Shown one piece after another: positions 1-8,610 of a stretch of 64,000 nt of DNA. The notes beneath the pieces were generated by a model that was given only the letters and a program-made list of their open reading frames with translations, did no database searches and was not told the origin of the DNA. Source of the DNA: an uncultured Draconibacterium sp. (lineage in GTDB: Bacteria; Bacteroidota; Bacteroidia; Bacteroidales; Prolixibacteraceae); assembly GCF_963677565.1 (NCBI RefSeq), contig NZ_OY781981.1:4208001-4272000 (forward strand), read 5' to 3'. The position numbers and the translations under genes are program-made. The first letter of the stretch is position 1. Each line of letters starts with the position of its first letter.

Positions 1-819
1 CAGCGGCGTGCAGAAGCAGGATTTCTATACGAAGGAAAATATGCTTACTGGGGAGAAAATTTTGATCCAAAATCAGGTTTCATTTTCATTAACAATATTC
101 ATGATGTAAGAGCCAGCGTGGGCTATGGCTGGATAGCCGATGAAAAATCGCCGATTTTCAAATATTCCTTCGAAGGAGATTTCAGTATCAAAAGTAGAAT
201 GGAAGACGGCAAAATCGAAAATATGGAATTGGCACCTCAATTTAAAATGGATCTGAAAAATGGAATCGGCCTATTCCTGATGCCGGGTTTTAACAAGGAA
301 GGCGTACCATTTGATTTCAATTTACCAGGCGGGATTGTAGTTGAAGAAGGCGACTATTCGTTCTGGGCATTTCGCTCGCATTTTAACACACCGCGTACAA
401 AAAAGATTGTCGCTAATCTCAGTCTCGACGGAGGCGGATTTTACGATGGCAACCAGTATTCTGTTGAACTGGAAACCGACTTCAACATTTCATCAAGTTT
501 TCAACTCTCGGCCTTTTACAAATTCGACAAGGTACAATTCGATGAAACCAACCAGGAATTTACAAACAACCTGGCGCGTTTAAAAGCCACTTACATGCTG
601 AACACCAAATTATCGATGAGCGCTTATATGCAGTATAACGAACTGGAAAACATTATCATTTCCAATTTCAGACTTCGTTATAATCCGCGCGATGGAAACG
701 ATCTTTACCTGGTACTGAACGATTCGCGATTTGCCGATAAAACGGATCTCACGCCCACTCCTCCCGGATTTCTTTCGCAAACCATATTATTAAAATATAC
801 ACACACATTTAGATTATAA
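1..819 (+). CDS. DUF5916-type outer-membrane beta-barrel protein, C-terminal part (5' end outside window)
   Basis: The reading frame is open from base 1, so the gene starts before the window; about 272 C-terminal residues are seen. The visible part is rich in alternating hydrophobic and aromatic residues typical of outer-membrane beta strands, and it ends in an aromatic-terminated strand (KYTHTFRL), the usual signal for outer-membrane barrel assembly. The late segment with NFRLRYNPRDGNDLYLVLND is like the end of the DUF5916 family, whose members normally carry an N-terminal family 9 carbohydrate-binding-like domain; that domain would lie outside the window. Substrate and role are unknown. The next gene starts 3 bases after the stop, so the two are probably co-transcribed. 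Confidence 0.72.
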   Translation, partial: QRRAEAGFLYEGKYAYWGENFDPKSGFIFINNIHDVRASVGYGWIADEKSPIFKYSFEGDFSIKSRMEDGKIENMELAPQFKMDLKNGIGLFLMPGFNKEGVPFDFNLPGGIVVEEGDYSFWAFRSHFNTPRTKKIVANLSLDGGGFYDGNQYSVELETDFNISSSFQLSAFYKFDKVQFDETNQEFTNNLARLKATYMLNTKLSMSAYMQYNELENIIISNFRLRYNPRDGNDLYLVLNDSRFADKTDLTPTPPGFLSQTILLKYTHTFRL

Positions 820-822
820 ACT

Positions 823-1266
823 ATGAACCGAATTAAATTGATTTTAAACATTCTGATACTGTTAGTAATGTTATTATTGATGGATCCAAGGTCATTTTAC
901 GGACTGGAATTCCACGAATGGGCAGGACTGATCATTGGCTTGTTCTTCATTCTGCACAAAGCACTAAACTGGAGCTGGATAAAAAAAGTAACGGTTTGCT
1001 TTTTTAAGAGTTCTCCAGGCCGCGCACGCTTAAATTATGTGCTGGACGTATTGTTACTGGCCGGGATGGTTTTAATGATACTCAGCGGAATTGCCATTGC
1101 GCGAACCATAGATTTTTCATGGCTGAGTCTGGGAGGATCACGAATGTTTTGGCGGGTGATGCATACCAGCTCATCGTTTATAACTCTCGCGCTTTTTGGG
1201 ATTCATGTGGGGCTTCACTGGAAATGGGTACAACTACGTTTTAAATTCAAAAATGTAAAGGCATGA
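823..1266 (+). CDS. DUF4405-type four-helix membrane protein, possible b-type cytochrome
   Basis: A 147-residue integral membrane protein with about four hydrophobic helices (roughly residues 5-20, 33-48, 72-93 and 115-131). It resembles DUF4405 family proteins, which are distantly related to cytochrome b-like bundles. Histidines H31 and H45 sit in one helix region and H114 and H128 in another; in both pairs the two histidines are 14 positions apart, the spacing seen in di-haem cytochrome b helices, and H132 is also present. Haem binding is inferred, not shown. It starts 3 bases after the DUF5916-type gene and overlaps the next gene by 4 bases (ATGA), so translation is likely coupled. Confidence 0.72.
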   Translation: MNRIKLILNILILLVMLLLMDPRSFYGLEFHEWAGLIIGLFFILHKALNWSWIKKVTVCFFKSSPGRARLNYVLDVLLLAGMVLMILSGIAIARTIDFSWLSLGGSRMFWRVMHTSSSFITLALFGIHVGLHWKWVQLRFKFKNVKA

Positions 1267-1742
1267 ACAGAAAGATCATCAACGGAATAATTTCGCTGGC
1301 AATAGTTATTGCTGCTTTATACGGCTTATCACGATTACGTTTTATCGAACGCAGCATCTGGATATTTAAAACAAACGATATGCAAAATACCCGTCGCGGT
1401 GGTCCTGAAAGAGGCGGCCGCGAAGGAAGAGATTTCAGAGCCCGCCCACAGGATTTTGGCCGACAAGAGCGCATTAATTTTGAAAACCTGCCCGACAGCG
1501 TTCGGCAACGACTAATTGCCGAAAGAGGTGTCCGATTTGAAAACGACAGTACAAGAGAACGTCAGACACAAAACGTTACACGGGGAAGAGGTGATTTCAG
1601 AGGCAAAGGTCAGGGCCGTGACTTTAGGAGGGGAAGTAGCATACGGCTGGCTAATGTAAGCTGGTTTTTTATCGTCTTTGCCGGATTTACAGTAGTTACC
1701 ATTTACCTGGATATGCTGACTAAGTGGATAAAGCGCAAATAA
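1263..1742 (+). CDS. Arg/Gly-rich small membrane protein, unknown function
   Basis: Not recognised as a known family. The 159 residues have a membrane segment near the N-terminus (about residues 5-24) and another near the C-terminus (about 130-151). Between them lies a strongly charged, low-complexity stretch with many RG, RGG and RxF units (for example RRGGPERGGREGRDF and GRGDFRGKGQGRDFRRG). With two membrane spans the basic loop lies on one side of the inner membrane; which side cannot be told. The 4-base overlap with the DUF4405-type gene supports a common function. A partner of a membrane redox protein or a nucleic-acid or polyanion binder are both possible; neither is proven. Confidence 0.6.
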   Translation: MNRKIINGIISLAIVIAALYGLSRLRFIERSIWIFKTNDMQNTRRGGPERGGREGRDFRARPQDFGRQERINFENLPDSVRQRLIAERGVRFENDSTRERQTQNVTRGRGDFRGKGQGRDFRRGSSIRLANVSWFFIVFAGFTVVTIYLDMLTKWIKRK

Positions 1743-1866
1743 ATACAAAAGGGTATATTAAACCTTATTTGTTGAATTCAGTCTATAAAGCATTGGTTAT
1801 AAATGCAGAACAAATCAGCATTAAATACCAGGGAGTAATTAATGATTATAAAAAAGAGTAACGCTT

Positions 1867-2373
1867 ATGAGTAAGATTAGTAAAACATTCAGAGTTTATC
1901 ATCGTTATCTTGGATTTTTCCTGGCCGGAATTATGACAATTTACGCGCTTAGCGGTACAGTTATGATTTTCCGGACAACGGATTTTCTTAAACAGGATAA
2001 AATTACAGAGCGCGAAATCGGAGCAAACGTTCCGGCGGAGGAATTAGGTGGTAAACTTTTTATACGTAATCTGCAGGTTTTGGAAGAAGATGCCAACACC
2101 ATAACTTTTCAACAGGGATCGTACGACAAAACAACCGGTATTGCCACCTACACGGTTAAAGAGCTGCCTGTTGTTTTACAAAAGCTGGAACGACTGCATA
2201 AAGCCACAACAAATTCACCTTTGTTCTTTCTGAATATTTTCTTTGGTATTTCCTTGCTGTTCTTCTCAGTTTCGGCATTTTTCATGTATACCAAGACGAA
2301 TAAAGTGTTGAAAAAAGGACTATATGTAGCATTGGGAGGACTAGTATTTGCGGTTATTATGCTACTGATTTAA
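1867..2373 (+). CDS. PepSY-associated membrane protein
   Basis: A 168-residue protein with an N-terminal helix (about 13-34) that contains the pattern YHRYLGFFLAGIMTIYALSG, typical of PepSY-associated TM proteins, then a soluble part of about 80 residues, and two C-terminal helices (about 118-142 and 150-168). PepSY/PepSY_TM proteins often occur with iron uptake or ferric-reductase systems, and the DUF4405-type protein upstream fits a membrane redox setting, but no partner protein settles the function. It is much shorter than full PepSY_TM proteins (about 350-500 residues) and may be one half of such a system. It lies 124 bases after the Arg/Gly-rich gene and is followed by a shared terminator. 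Confidence 0.68.
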   Translation: MSKISKTFRVYHRYLGFFLAGIMTIYALSGTVMIFRTTDFLKQDKITEREIGANVPAEELGGKLFIRNLQVLEEDANTITFQQGSYDKTTGIATYTVKELPVVLQKLERLHKATTNSPLFFLNIFFGISLLFFSVSAFFMYTKTNKVLKKGLYVALGGLVFAVIMLLI

Positions 2374-2403
2374 GGCTCCCAAAAAAGGTTTAGTTGAAAC
2401 GAA

Positions 2404-2435
2404 AAAACCTCGCGGCGAAATTGCTGCGAGGTTTT
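2404..2435. terminator. Rho-independent terminator between convergent genes
   Basis: An inverted repeat AAAACCTCGC...GCGAGGTTTT with a short loop gives a hairpin flanked by A-run and T-run, so it can stop transcription from both sides: the PepSY gene (+) and the GH106-like gene (-). Confidence 0.85.
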
Positions 2436-2454
2436 CTATTTTCATTACGGATTA

Positions 2455-5406
2455 CTACTCTCCTTCCCAAATACTTTCTTTGATAGTCACCGGGCCAATA
2501 AGTCCTGATTCTTCCAAAATAATTTCCGGTCGTTTGCGGCCAAGAAAATCATTGGAAATTACAATGTTCGTTGATGTGTATTTTTTCTGACCATCAAGAA
2601 TCTCATCGCCGGCCAATCGGTTAAACCAGGAATTTACAACTGTTATTTCCAGGGTATTCTCCCCTTCTTTTAAATCGCCGGTAACATTCACCCTAAACGG
2701 TTTTGTCCAGGTAATTCCTTTGTATTTCCCGTTCACTGTTACTGCAGCAATACCAACATCTTTTACCGTTTCCAGTTGAAGAAAATACTCACTTCCGTTT
2801 TCCGGCACAAAATCCAAATCGAATGTTTTTGTGTATTTCACTTTACCTGAGTAATATTTTATTCCCGGATCATTGCTTTTAGTCCAATCCGACAATTCAG
2901 GGAACACAACTTTCCCGGGTCCGCCCCACTCCGGATCAAAATAAAGTTCCCATTCATCATTGATAGCTTTAACCGTTTTATAATCGGGATAATTTCGTTG
3001 AGCAACACCTTGCCTGCTCGCAGGTATTTCAGCATTAAAAACGACTATAACCGACTCGTAAGGTTCCAATGTTAACGGCACCTCTGTTTTGCCATCAGCC
3101 TGCTTAAATGCTAAGGCATCACGAATATCGCCGGTGTTGGCATCCCAAAGCTCAGGATGCAATCCCTCTATGCGAAATGCCGCTGTTAGAACTTGTTTCT
3201 CCGCCGTTTGATTCGAAACAAAATAAACATCGGCTTCTCCAACGGTATAATGAATGTAGTCAAAGTCAGTCTTACTATCGTTGTTTTCAACCGCAAAATC
3301 CGGTTCAACACCCTGAGAAAGCAAATATTCGCGGGCACTTACTCCCCAAACAACTTTACCTTTGCCATAATCGAGCGAACCGGAAGCAACATTATCGTTA
3401 CCCCACAATTTGTCGGAAAGTGATTGAAATGCCTTCTTGGCCTCATCTCCTCCAACCAAACTGATTGCTCCATTTGGTTTTGGCCCAATCACCGTAGCTC
3501 CCTGACTTACAAGATCCTCAAGTTTTTGAAGCACTGTAAGCGACAATACTTTATGATCGGGTAAAACCAATACTTTGTATTCAATTCCTCCGGGAACAAC
3601 CACTTTTCCCTCTTTCACCTTTAACTGCAGGAAAATTGTTTCATCGGTTACATCATAATCGTAACCGGGCATCACACCTGCCGGATTTGAATGTTTGTAT
3701 GGAAAAACATTAGGCACATGATCGCCGTAATAATACAGTACATCGGCCACAAATTTCCCCTCTTGAACAATGGCCTGTACACGTTGCATATAATCGATAA
3801 ATGGCCCGGATTCGTTCCACCAGGTAACTTGTGGATTTACGTGTGTTCCGGCGAAATATTCTTGTCCGGGCAAGCCCATTTCTGGTGGTGAACAGGTGAA
3901 AGTATGAAAATACATGCGGTTTAATCCGGCACAAATCTCATGATCGAATGATGATTTCTGGTCGTGCCAAAGTTCATCGTTCCAATGTGGACCAATAGTA
4001 GTAAAACTCTCGGCACCAACTATTTTAACGCCATAAATGTGCGCTGCCGAAGAAGCCTGTTTCAGGAAAAAACGGTTTTCGTCGTGCGGACGGTGTGGCG
4101 ATGGCGCCCAAAACTCACTCATCACGATATCGTTGTAACCATAGTTTTTTATGCCGTCCATTGGACCGGCGTGCGGCCCCGCAGATTCGGGCTGGATTCC
4201 CATGTTGTAATTGTGTGCGTACTCCTGAAAGCGCTTATAATGTTTCTCGGCAACCAGGTCGGCCAGCGTTTTTCTAAAATCCGCCAAAAAAGCATTGGTA
4301 GTATTTACATCATCAACGATGTAACCGGCAACAACCGGCAAATAACTCAACACATCGTAACCGCGGTAATCGGTAAATTCCTGCGCAAACTTATCGGTCC
4401 AGTTCATGCCACCACATTCCCAACTATCTGTTTCCATATATTTCAAAGTTGTTCCAACATGGTCGCCGGCAGCTTCAAAAATCGGTTCAACTACGTCGTT
4501 CCAGTAAAAATCAAAAGCCTCTTTGCTCATGTAATCCAGTACTCGTCCCTGCCAGTCGCCACTCGATGTGGAAACTTCAGCATCAGTGCATGTATACCCA
4601 ATTCGCATAATGTTCCAATTCCCTTCAGGCACATCCCAGTTCAGGGTTCCATCTTCTGAAAGAAATGCATCGAGTTGAACGATTTCATCTCTATTTATGG
4701 TGTAATTTTCCTCACCTTCTATATTATCTTTCTCAGGATCATTAAAAAGTAAAAATCTGCAATCAGGTGCAGAACCACCTAATTCATGAAATCCCAGTTT
4801 ATAATCCAGATCAGTAACCACCTCATCAGTTTTCGCATTCTCATTAATTGGAAAAGCAAGAATTGTGATGTCTTTATAAAAGTCGTCTCTGGTAAAGGGC
4901 TGCTCCAATTTTAGCGAAATAGTCTTCCCACCTTCTACTTTAGTTTCGGAAAAAGTCAATTGTTTGGCCGCATATTCGGGTGTTACACGTGGTCCTCCAA
5001 GGTTCCATCCACTTTGTATGTTAAAGCCCATTGTTAACCCCAACCGTTTGGCCTCATCAAGTGCAAACACAAAAAGTTCGTTCCACTCATCCGAACCGTA
5101 CAATGGCCCTTTTGGAATGTCTTTGTTCCCTCGTTGGTTGTGTCCTCCGGCATCAAAGATCATCGCTCCCTGAAAGTTCCTGGATTTCATGGCTTCCAGA
5201 TCTTTAGTGATAGCAGCCTTATTTACATTGCCATTCAACCACCACCACCAGCAATTCACTCCATATTCCCGTGTGGGATTTTCGAAATTGTTTCTTATGT
5301 CACTGTAACCAATCCGTTCTTCAGCATCCGATTTTACTTTCTCTTTTTGAGTACACGACTGCCAGAAAACGGAAACCAAAAAAATAAAAAACAATATTCT
5401 CTTCAT
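2455..5406 (-). CDS. GH106-like glycosyl hydrolase (alpha-L-rhamnosidase family), lipoprotein
   Basis: A 983-residue protein with a signal sequence ending in a lipobox-like SC at residues 17-18, so it is probably anchored as a lipoprotein in the periplasm or on the outer membrane. The pattern of an N-terminal WWWW-containing segment, a TIM-barrel-like region and C-terminal beta-sandwich modules (from about residue 800) matches large GH106-type rhamnosidases. Acidic motifs in barrel-like regions, ETDSWE (325-330) and MSEFW (E431), are candidate catalytic or metal-site residues; assignment of the acid and base needs a structural alignment. The family removes alpha-linked L-rhamnose from plant or algal polysaccharides such as rhamnogalacturonans; the exact linkage is inference. 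It lies 46 bases downstream of the dehydrogenase gene on the same strand, probably one transcript. No SusC/SusD pair is next to it. Confidence 0.8.
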   Translation of the reverse strand: MKRILFFIFLVSVFWQSCTQKEKVKSDAEERIGYSDIRNNFENPTREYGVNCWWWWLNGNVNKAAITKDLEAMKSRNFQGAMIFDAGGHNQRGNKDIPKGPLYGSDEWNELFVFALDEAKRLGLTMGFNIQSGWNLGGPRVTPEYAAKQLTFSETKVEGGKTISLKLEQPFTRDDFYKDITILAFPINENAKTDEVVTDLDYKLGFHELGGSAPDCRFLLFNDPEKDNIEGEENYTINRDEIVQLDAFLSEDGTLNWDVPEGNWNIMRIGYTCTDAEVSTSSGDWQGRVLDYMSKEAFDFYWNDVVEPIFEAAGDHVGTTLKYMETDSWECGGMNWTDKFAQEFTDYRGYDVLSYLPVVAGYIVDDVNTTNAFLADFRKTLADLVAEKHYKRFQEYAHNYNMGIQPESAGPHAGPMDGIKNYGYNDIVMSEFWAPSPHRPHDENRFFLKQASSAAHIYGVKIVGAESFTTIGPHWNDELWHDQKSSFDHEICAGLNRMYFHTFTCSPPEMGLPGQEYFAGTHVNPQVTWWNESGPFIDYMQRVQAIVQEGKFVADVLYYYGDHVPNVFPYKHSNPAGVMPGYDYDVTDETIFLQLKVKEGKVVVPGGIEYKVLVLPDHKVLSLTVLQKLEDLVSQGATVIGPKPNGAISLVGGDEAKKAFQSLSDKLWGNDNVASGSLDYGKGKVVWGVSAREYLLSQGVEPDFAVENNDSKTDFDYIHYTVGEADVYFVSNQTAEKQVLTAAFRIEGLHPELWDANTGDIRDALAFKQADGKTEVPLTLEPYESVIVVFNAEIPASRQGVAQRNYPDYKTVKAINDEWELYFDPEWGGPGKVVFPELSDWTKSNDPGIKYYSGKVKYTKTFDLDFVPENGSEYFLQLETVKDVGIAAVTVNGKYKGITWTKPFRVNVTGDLKEGENTLEITVVNSWFNRLAGDEILDGQKKYTSTNIVISNDFLGRKRPEIILEESGLIGPVTIKESIWEGE

Positions 5407-5452
5407 AACTATGTAATCTTTCAGCGTTAAGTTTTAATGTATAGAACAGGCT

Positions 5453-6337
5453 CTACAAGCCCGACAATTTTTCCAATGCCAGCATTAGTGCATGCGTTCC
5501 CAATTTTCCATGCCCCTGTGCCAGAACTGCCAGATAAAGTTGTTTTACCAACGCCAGTCCGGGTAACGACAAGCCCATTGCTTCAGCTTCTTTTAATGCA
5601 ATTCCCATGTCTTTTATAAAATGCTCAACAAAAAATCCGGGATCGAAATTACGATTTACAATACGCGGTGCCAGATTATCTAACGTCCAACAACCAGCAG
5701 CTCCACCACTTATCGAAGACAGCATAGTTGGTAAATCTAGACCGGCTTTATGACCGTATAACAAAGCTTCGCAAACACCGATCATCGTTCCGGCAATAGT
5801 AATTTGGTTACACATTTTTGTGTGTTGTCCCGATCCGGCTTCACCCTGATAAACAATCTGTTTTCCCATTATTTCAAAAAGGGGAAAAACCTTGTCAAAT
5901 GCTTCTTTGTCGCCACCGGCCATTATTGATAATGTACCTTTTTGTGCGCCAACATCACCACCTGATACAGGCGCATCAACCGACTGAATGTTTTTAGATT
6001 TTGCTGCTTTGTATATTTCCACTGCCAGACTCGGTTCAGTAGTTGTCATATCAACTAAAATGGTTTCGGGCTTGGCTTTCGACAATATTCCGTTTTCGCC
6101 GAAGTATACTTCGCGAACATCTTTTGGAAACCCAACAATCGTGAAAATGACATCAGAAACCGCTGCTACTTCTGCAGGACTATCTGCCCATTTCACACCC
6201 TTTGCTAACAATGATTCTGCTTTGCTTTTTGTTCGTGTATATGTTGTACAAGAGTAACCGGCTTCTTCTAAATGGCCTAACATAGAGATCCCCATTACTC
6301 CGGTGCCAATCCAACCTATTGAAATATCTTTGCTCAT
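5453..6337 (-). CDS. 3-hydroxyisobutyrate dehydrogenase-family NAD(P)-dependent oxidoreductase
   Basis: A 294-residue beta-hydroxyacid dehydrogenase. The N-terminal Rossmann fold has the dinucleotide motif GxGxxG at G11-T-G13-V-M-G16; the substrate-binding signature DAPVSGG is at 121-127; the catalytic lysine is K174 within GSGQHTKMCNQ. Family members oxidise 3-hydroxyisobutyrate or reduce tartronate semialdehyde (GarR type) or succinic semialdehyde; sequence alone does not separate these. Because it precedes a sugar-chain hydrolase in the same apparent operon, a role in sugar-acid breakdown is plausible but not shown. A complete Bacteroidota-type promoter lies directly upstream. Confidence 0.88.
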   Translation of the reverse strand: MSKDISIGWIGTGVMGISMLGHLEEAGYSCTTYTRTKSKAESLLAKGVKWADSPAEVAAVSDVIFTIVGFPKDVREVYFGENGILSKAKPETILVDMTTTEPSLAVEIYKAAKSKNIQSVDAPVSGGDVGAQKGTLSIMAGGDKEAFDKVFPLFEIMGKQIVYQGEAGSGQHTKMCNQITIAGTMIGVCEALLYGHKAGLDLPTMLSSISGGAAGCWTLDNLAPRIVNRNFDPGFFVEHFIKDMGIALKEAEAMGLSLPGLALVKQLYLAVLAQGHGKLGTHALMLALEKLSGL

Positions 6338-6357
6338 ATAATTATTTTAAGTGAGAC

Positions 6358-6388
6358 CAAAGCTAAAGTTTTAATGACATTCAGCAAA
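6358..6388 (-). promoter_or_regulatory. Bacteroidota-type promoter for the hydroxyacid dehydrogenase/GH106 operon
   Basis: On the minus strand TTTG (6385-6388) is separated by 19 bases from TAGCTTTG (6358-6365), an exact match to the Bacteroidota -33/-7 consensus. Transcription would begin near 6351, about 14 bases before the start codon at 6337. Confidence 0.7.
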
Positions 6389-6745
6389 ATCAATCTACCT
6401 TCAGTAAGCTACATGATTATTACTTTTTAAAAGTCTAAATTTCCTTTATAAAAACTGACTATTAATGCGAAACGATGATAAAAAAGCAGACTACTTTTAA
6501 TCAGTTAACGCTGATTTTCTAAACCTTATATCCACTAACGAGCTCAAAAAACTTTATAAAAAGTACTTATCACTCTTTTATAACATGCTCAATAACAGCA
6601 TTTCTAATGGCATTCATTTTTTAAAATACAAAAACATTCAACTATATTTAGCACAAAATCTTTCGCATAGATTTTAAGAATGATAACGGAGAGTGGATGC
6701 TGACTACTTTCCGTTTTCTTTTAAAACGCCAAATGGGGATACAAA
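6389..6745. other. AT-rich intergenic stretch without a gene
   Basis: Between the dehydrogenase promoter and the fumarase terminator no convincing coding region is seen. It contains a small AAAATCT...AGATTTT hairpin at 6655-6675 without a T-run. Nothing else is recognisable. Confidence 0.5.
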
Positions 6746-6775
6746 AAAACCTCCGGATAATCTCCGAAGGTTTTC
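6746..6775 (-). terminator. Rho-independent terminator of the fumarase gene
   Basis: AAAACCTCCGGA and TCCGAAGGTTTT pair (with wobble) around a short loop, with a run of A on the plus strand, that is U on the minus-strand transcript. It lies 24 bases after the fumarase stop codon. Confidence 0.8.
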
Positions 6776-6798
6776 TTATAGTTTTTGTCGAATTACTC

Positions 6799-8403
6799 TT
6801 ATAATTCTTTGAAGAAATCGTTTCCTTTATCGTCAACAATAATGAATGCCGGGAAATTTTCCACTTTAATCTTACGAACCGCTTCCATTCCCAGATCTTC
6901 AAAATCGACAACCTCAACAGATTTAATACTGTTTTTAGCAAGGATTGCAGCCGGTCCACCAATCGAGCCAAGATAGAAACCACCATGCTTTTTACAGGCG
7001 TCGGTAACAGCTTGCGAGCGGTTTCCTTTTGCCAGCATGATCATCGATCCGCCTTTACTCTGAAACTCTTCAACATACGGATCCATACGACCTGCTGTTG
7101 TTGGCCCGAAACTACCTGATGCCATTCCTTTTGGTGTTTTTGCTGGACCTGCATAATACACCGGATGGTTTTTAAAGTATTCCGGCATTGGTTTGCCCTC
7201 GTCAAGCATTTGTTTGATTTGAGCATGTGCAATGTCTCGTGCTACAATTAAAGTACCACTCAAATTCAAACGCGTTTTTGTTGGGTATTTTGTCAACTCT
7301 GCCAACACTTTGTCCATTCCCTGATCCAGGTCGATATCAACTGCCGGACTCATTGAAGGTGCTTTTGCAGGTAAGAAACGCGCCGGATTTTTCTCCAGTT
7401 GCTCAAGGAAAATACCCTCTTTGGTAATTTTTGCTTTTATGTTACGGTCGGCACTACAGCTAACGCCTAAACCTACCGGGCACGAAGCAGCGTGACGTGG
7501 CAAACGGATAACACGTACATCGTGCACAAAATATTTTCCACCAAACTGTGCACCTACTCCACTTTCCTGGCAAATTTTGGTTACTTTTTCTTCCCACTCC
7601 AAATCGCGGAAAGCCTGGCCACCTTCATTTCCTTCTGTCGGTAAATGATCTAAATAACCTGCTGATGCTTTTTTCACTGTAGCCAAAGTTGCTTCGGCAG
7701 AAGTACCACCAATTACCAGTGCTAAATGATATGGAGGACAGGCAGAAGTACCGAGATCCATAATTTTTTCCTGTACAAATTTGGTAAGGTTTTCCTCAGT
7801 CAGCAGCGATTTTGTTTGCTGATAAAGGAAGGTTTTGTTACCTGAACCACCACCTTTTGTAACAAACAAAAATTCGTATTTATTTCCTTGCTCGGCATAA
7901 AGATCGATTTGTGCAGGAAGGTTAGTTCCTGTATTTTTCTCTTTTGTCATGGTAAAAGGAACAACCTGCGAGTAACGCAAATTCTTTTCGCCATAGGTTG
8001 CAAAAATACCTTTCGAAAGCTCTTCTGCGTCATTGGCGCCGGTATATACATCTTCACCTTTTTTACCAATAACAATTGCTGTACCTGTATCCTGGCAGGT
8101 TGGCAGTTCGCCTTCAGCAGAAACAGCCTGATTCATTAACATGGTGTGCGCTACAAATCTATCGTTATCTGTAGCTTCAGGGTCTTCAAGAATTTTGGCC
8201 AGTTTTTCAAGATGCGAAGCACGCAGGTAAAACGAAACATCAGTAAATGCTTCTTTTGCAAGTTCCTCCAAACCTTTTGGATCAACTTTTAAGATCTCGC
8301 GGCCATCAACCTCAATGGTCGACACATAATCTTTTGTAATGCAACGATATTCGGTATCGTCTTTTAAAATTGGAAATGGTTTTTGATATTTAAAATCTGC
8401 CAT
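6799..8403 (-). CDS. fumA: fumarate hydratase, class I (single-chain, [4Fe-4S])
   Basis: A 534-residue enzyme that interconverts fumarate and malate in the TCA cycle or the reductive branch to succinate. Both class I regions are in one chain: an N-terminal alpha domain (about 1-350) and a C-terminal beta domain (about 370-534). Cysteines C103 (PTCQDTG), C222 (TSACPP) and C316 (VSCSAD) are at the places expected for [4Fe-4S] ligands in E. coli FumA. The length is close to FumA/FumB (about 548). The SGT and GPTTAGRMD motifs of the C-terminal part are intact. The iron-sulfur enzyme is oxygen-sensitive, consistent with an anaerobic or microaerobic lifestyle. It is a single gene with its own promoter element and terminator. 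A related use such as tartrate dehydratase is less likely given the full-length two-domain form. Confidence 0.95.
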   Translation of the reverse strand: MADFKYQKPFPILKDDTEYRCITKDYVSTIEVDGREILKVDPKGLEELAKEAFTDVSFYLRASHLEKLAKILEDPEATDNDRFVAHTMLMNQAVSAEGELPTCQDTGTAIVIGKKGEDVYTGANDAEELSKGIFATYGEKNLRYSQVVPFTMTKEKNTGTNLPAQIDLYAEQGNKYEFLFVTKGGGSGNKTFLYQQTKSLLTEENLTKFVQEKIMDLGTSACPPYHLALVIGGTSAEATLATVKKASAGYLDHLPTEGNEGGQAFRDLEWEEKVTKICQESGVGAQFGGKYFVHDVRVIRLPRHAASCPVGLGVSCSADRNIKAKITKEGIFLEQLEKNPARFLPAKAPSMSPAVDIDLDQGMDKVLAELTKYPTKTRLNLSGTLIVARDIAHAQIKQMLDEGKPMPEYFKNHPVYYAGPAKTPKGMASGSFGPTTAGRMDPYVEEFQSKGGSMIMLAKGNRSQAVTDACKKHGGFYLGSIGGPAAILAKNSIKSVEVVDFEDLGMEAVRKIKVENFPAFIIVDDKGNDFFKEL

Positions 8404-8431
8404 TGTAAAATCGGTTAAATTAATTTTCCCT

Positions 8432-8439
8432 CAAAGATA
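8432..8439 (-). promoter_or_regulatory. -7 promoter element for fumarase
   Basis: TATCTTTG on the minus strand matches TAnnTTTG, 28 bases before the start codon. No clear TTTG is seen at the -33 spacing, so only half of the promoter is supported. Confidence 0.5.
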
Positions 8440-8583
8440 AAACTATTCGGTGGTTTCTATTTTATTTTAAAGCTAAACCTGAAAAATTTAAGACTTGGAG
8501 CAGATTCCGGTTTTTAAACATTCGATGTTAATAACTACAAGCTATTTAAACACATTCTAAAGACCTGATTCATACAACTCTGA

Positions 8584-8591
8584 TATATTTG
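8584..8591 (+). promoter_or_regulatory. -7 promoter element for the T9SS repeat protein
   Basis: TATATTTG matches the Bacteroidota -7 element and lies 19 bases before the ATG at 8611. There is no good -33 box. Confidence 0.45.
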
Positions 8592-8610
8592 CCCACAGAT
8601 AAAAAACAAG

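Noticed and set aside
4095..4659. Plus-strand reading frames inside the GH106-like gene
   Set aside because: They lie opposite a well-supported 983-residue gene and have no family patterns of their own.
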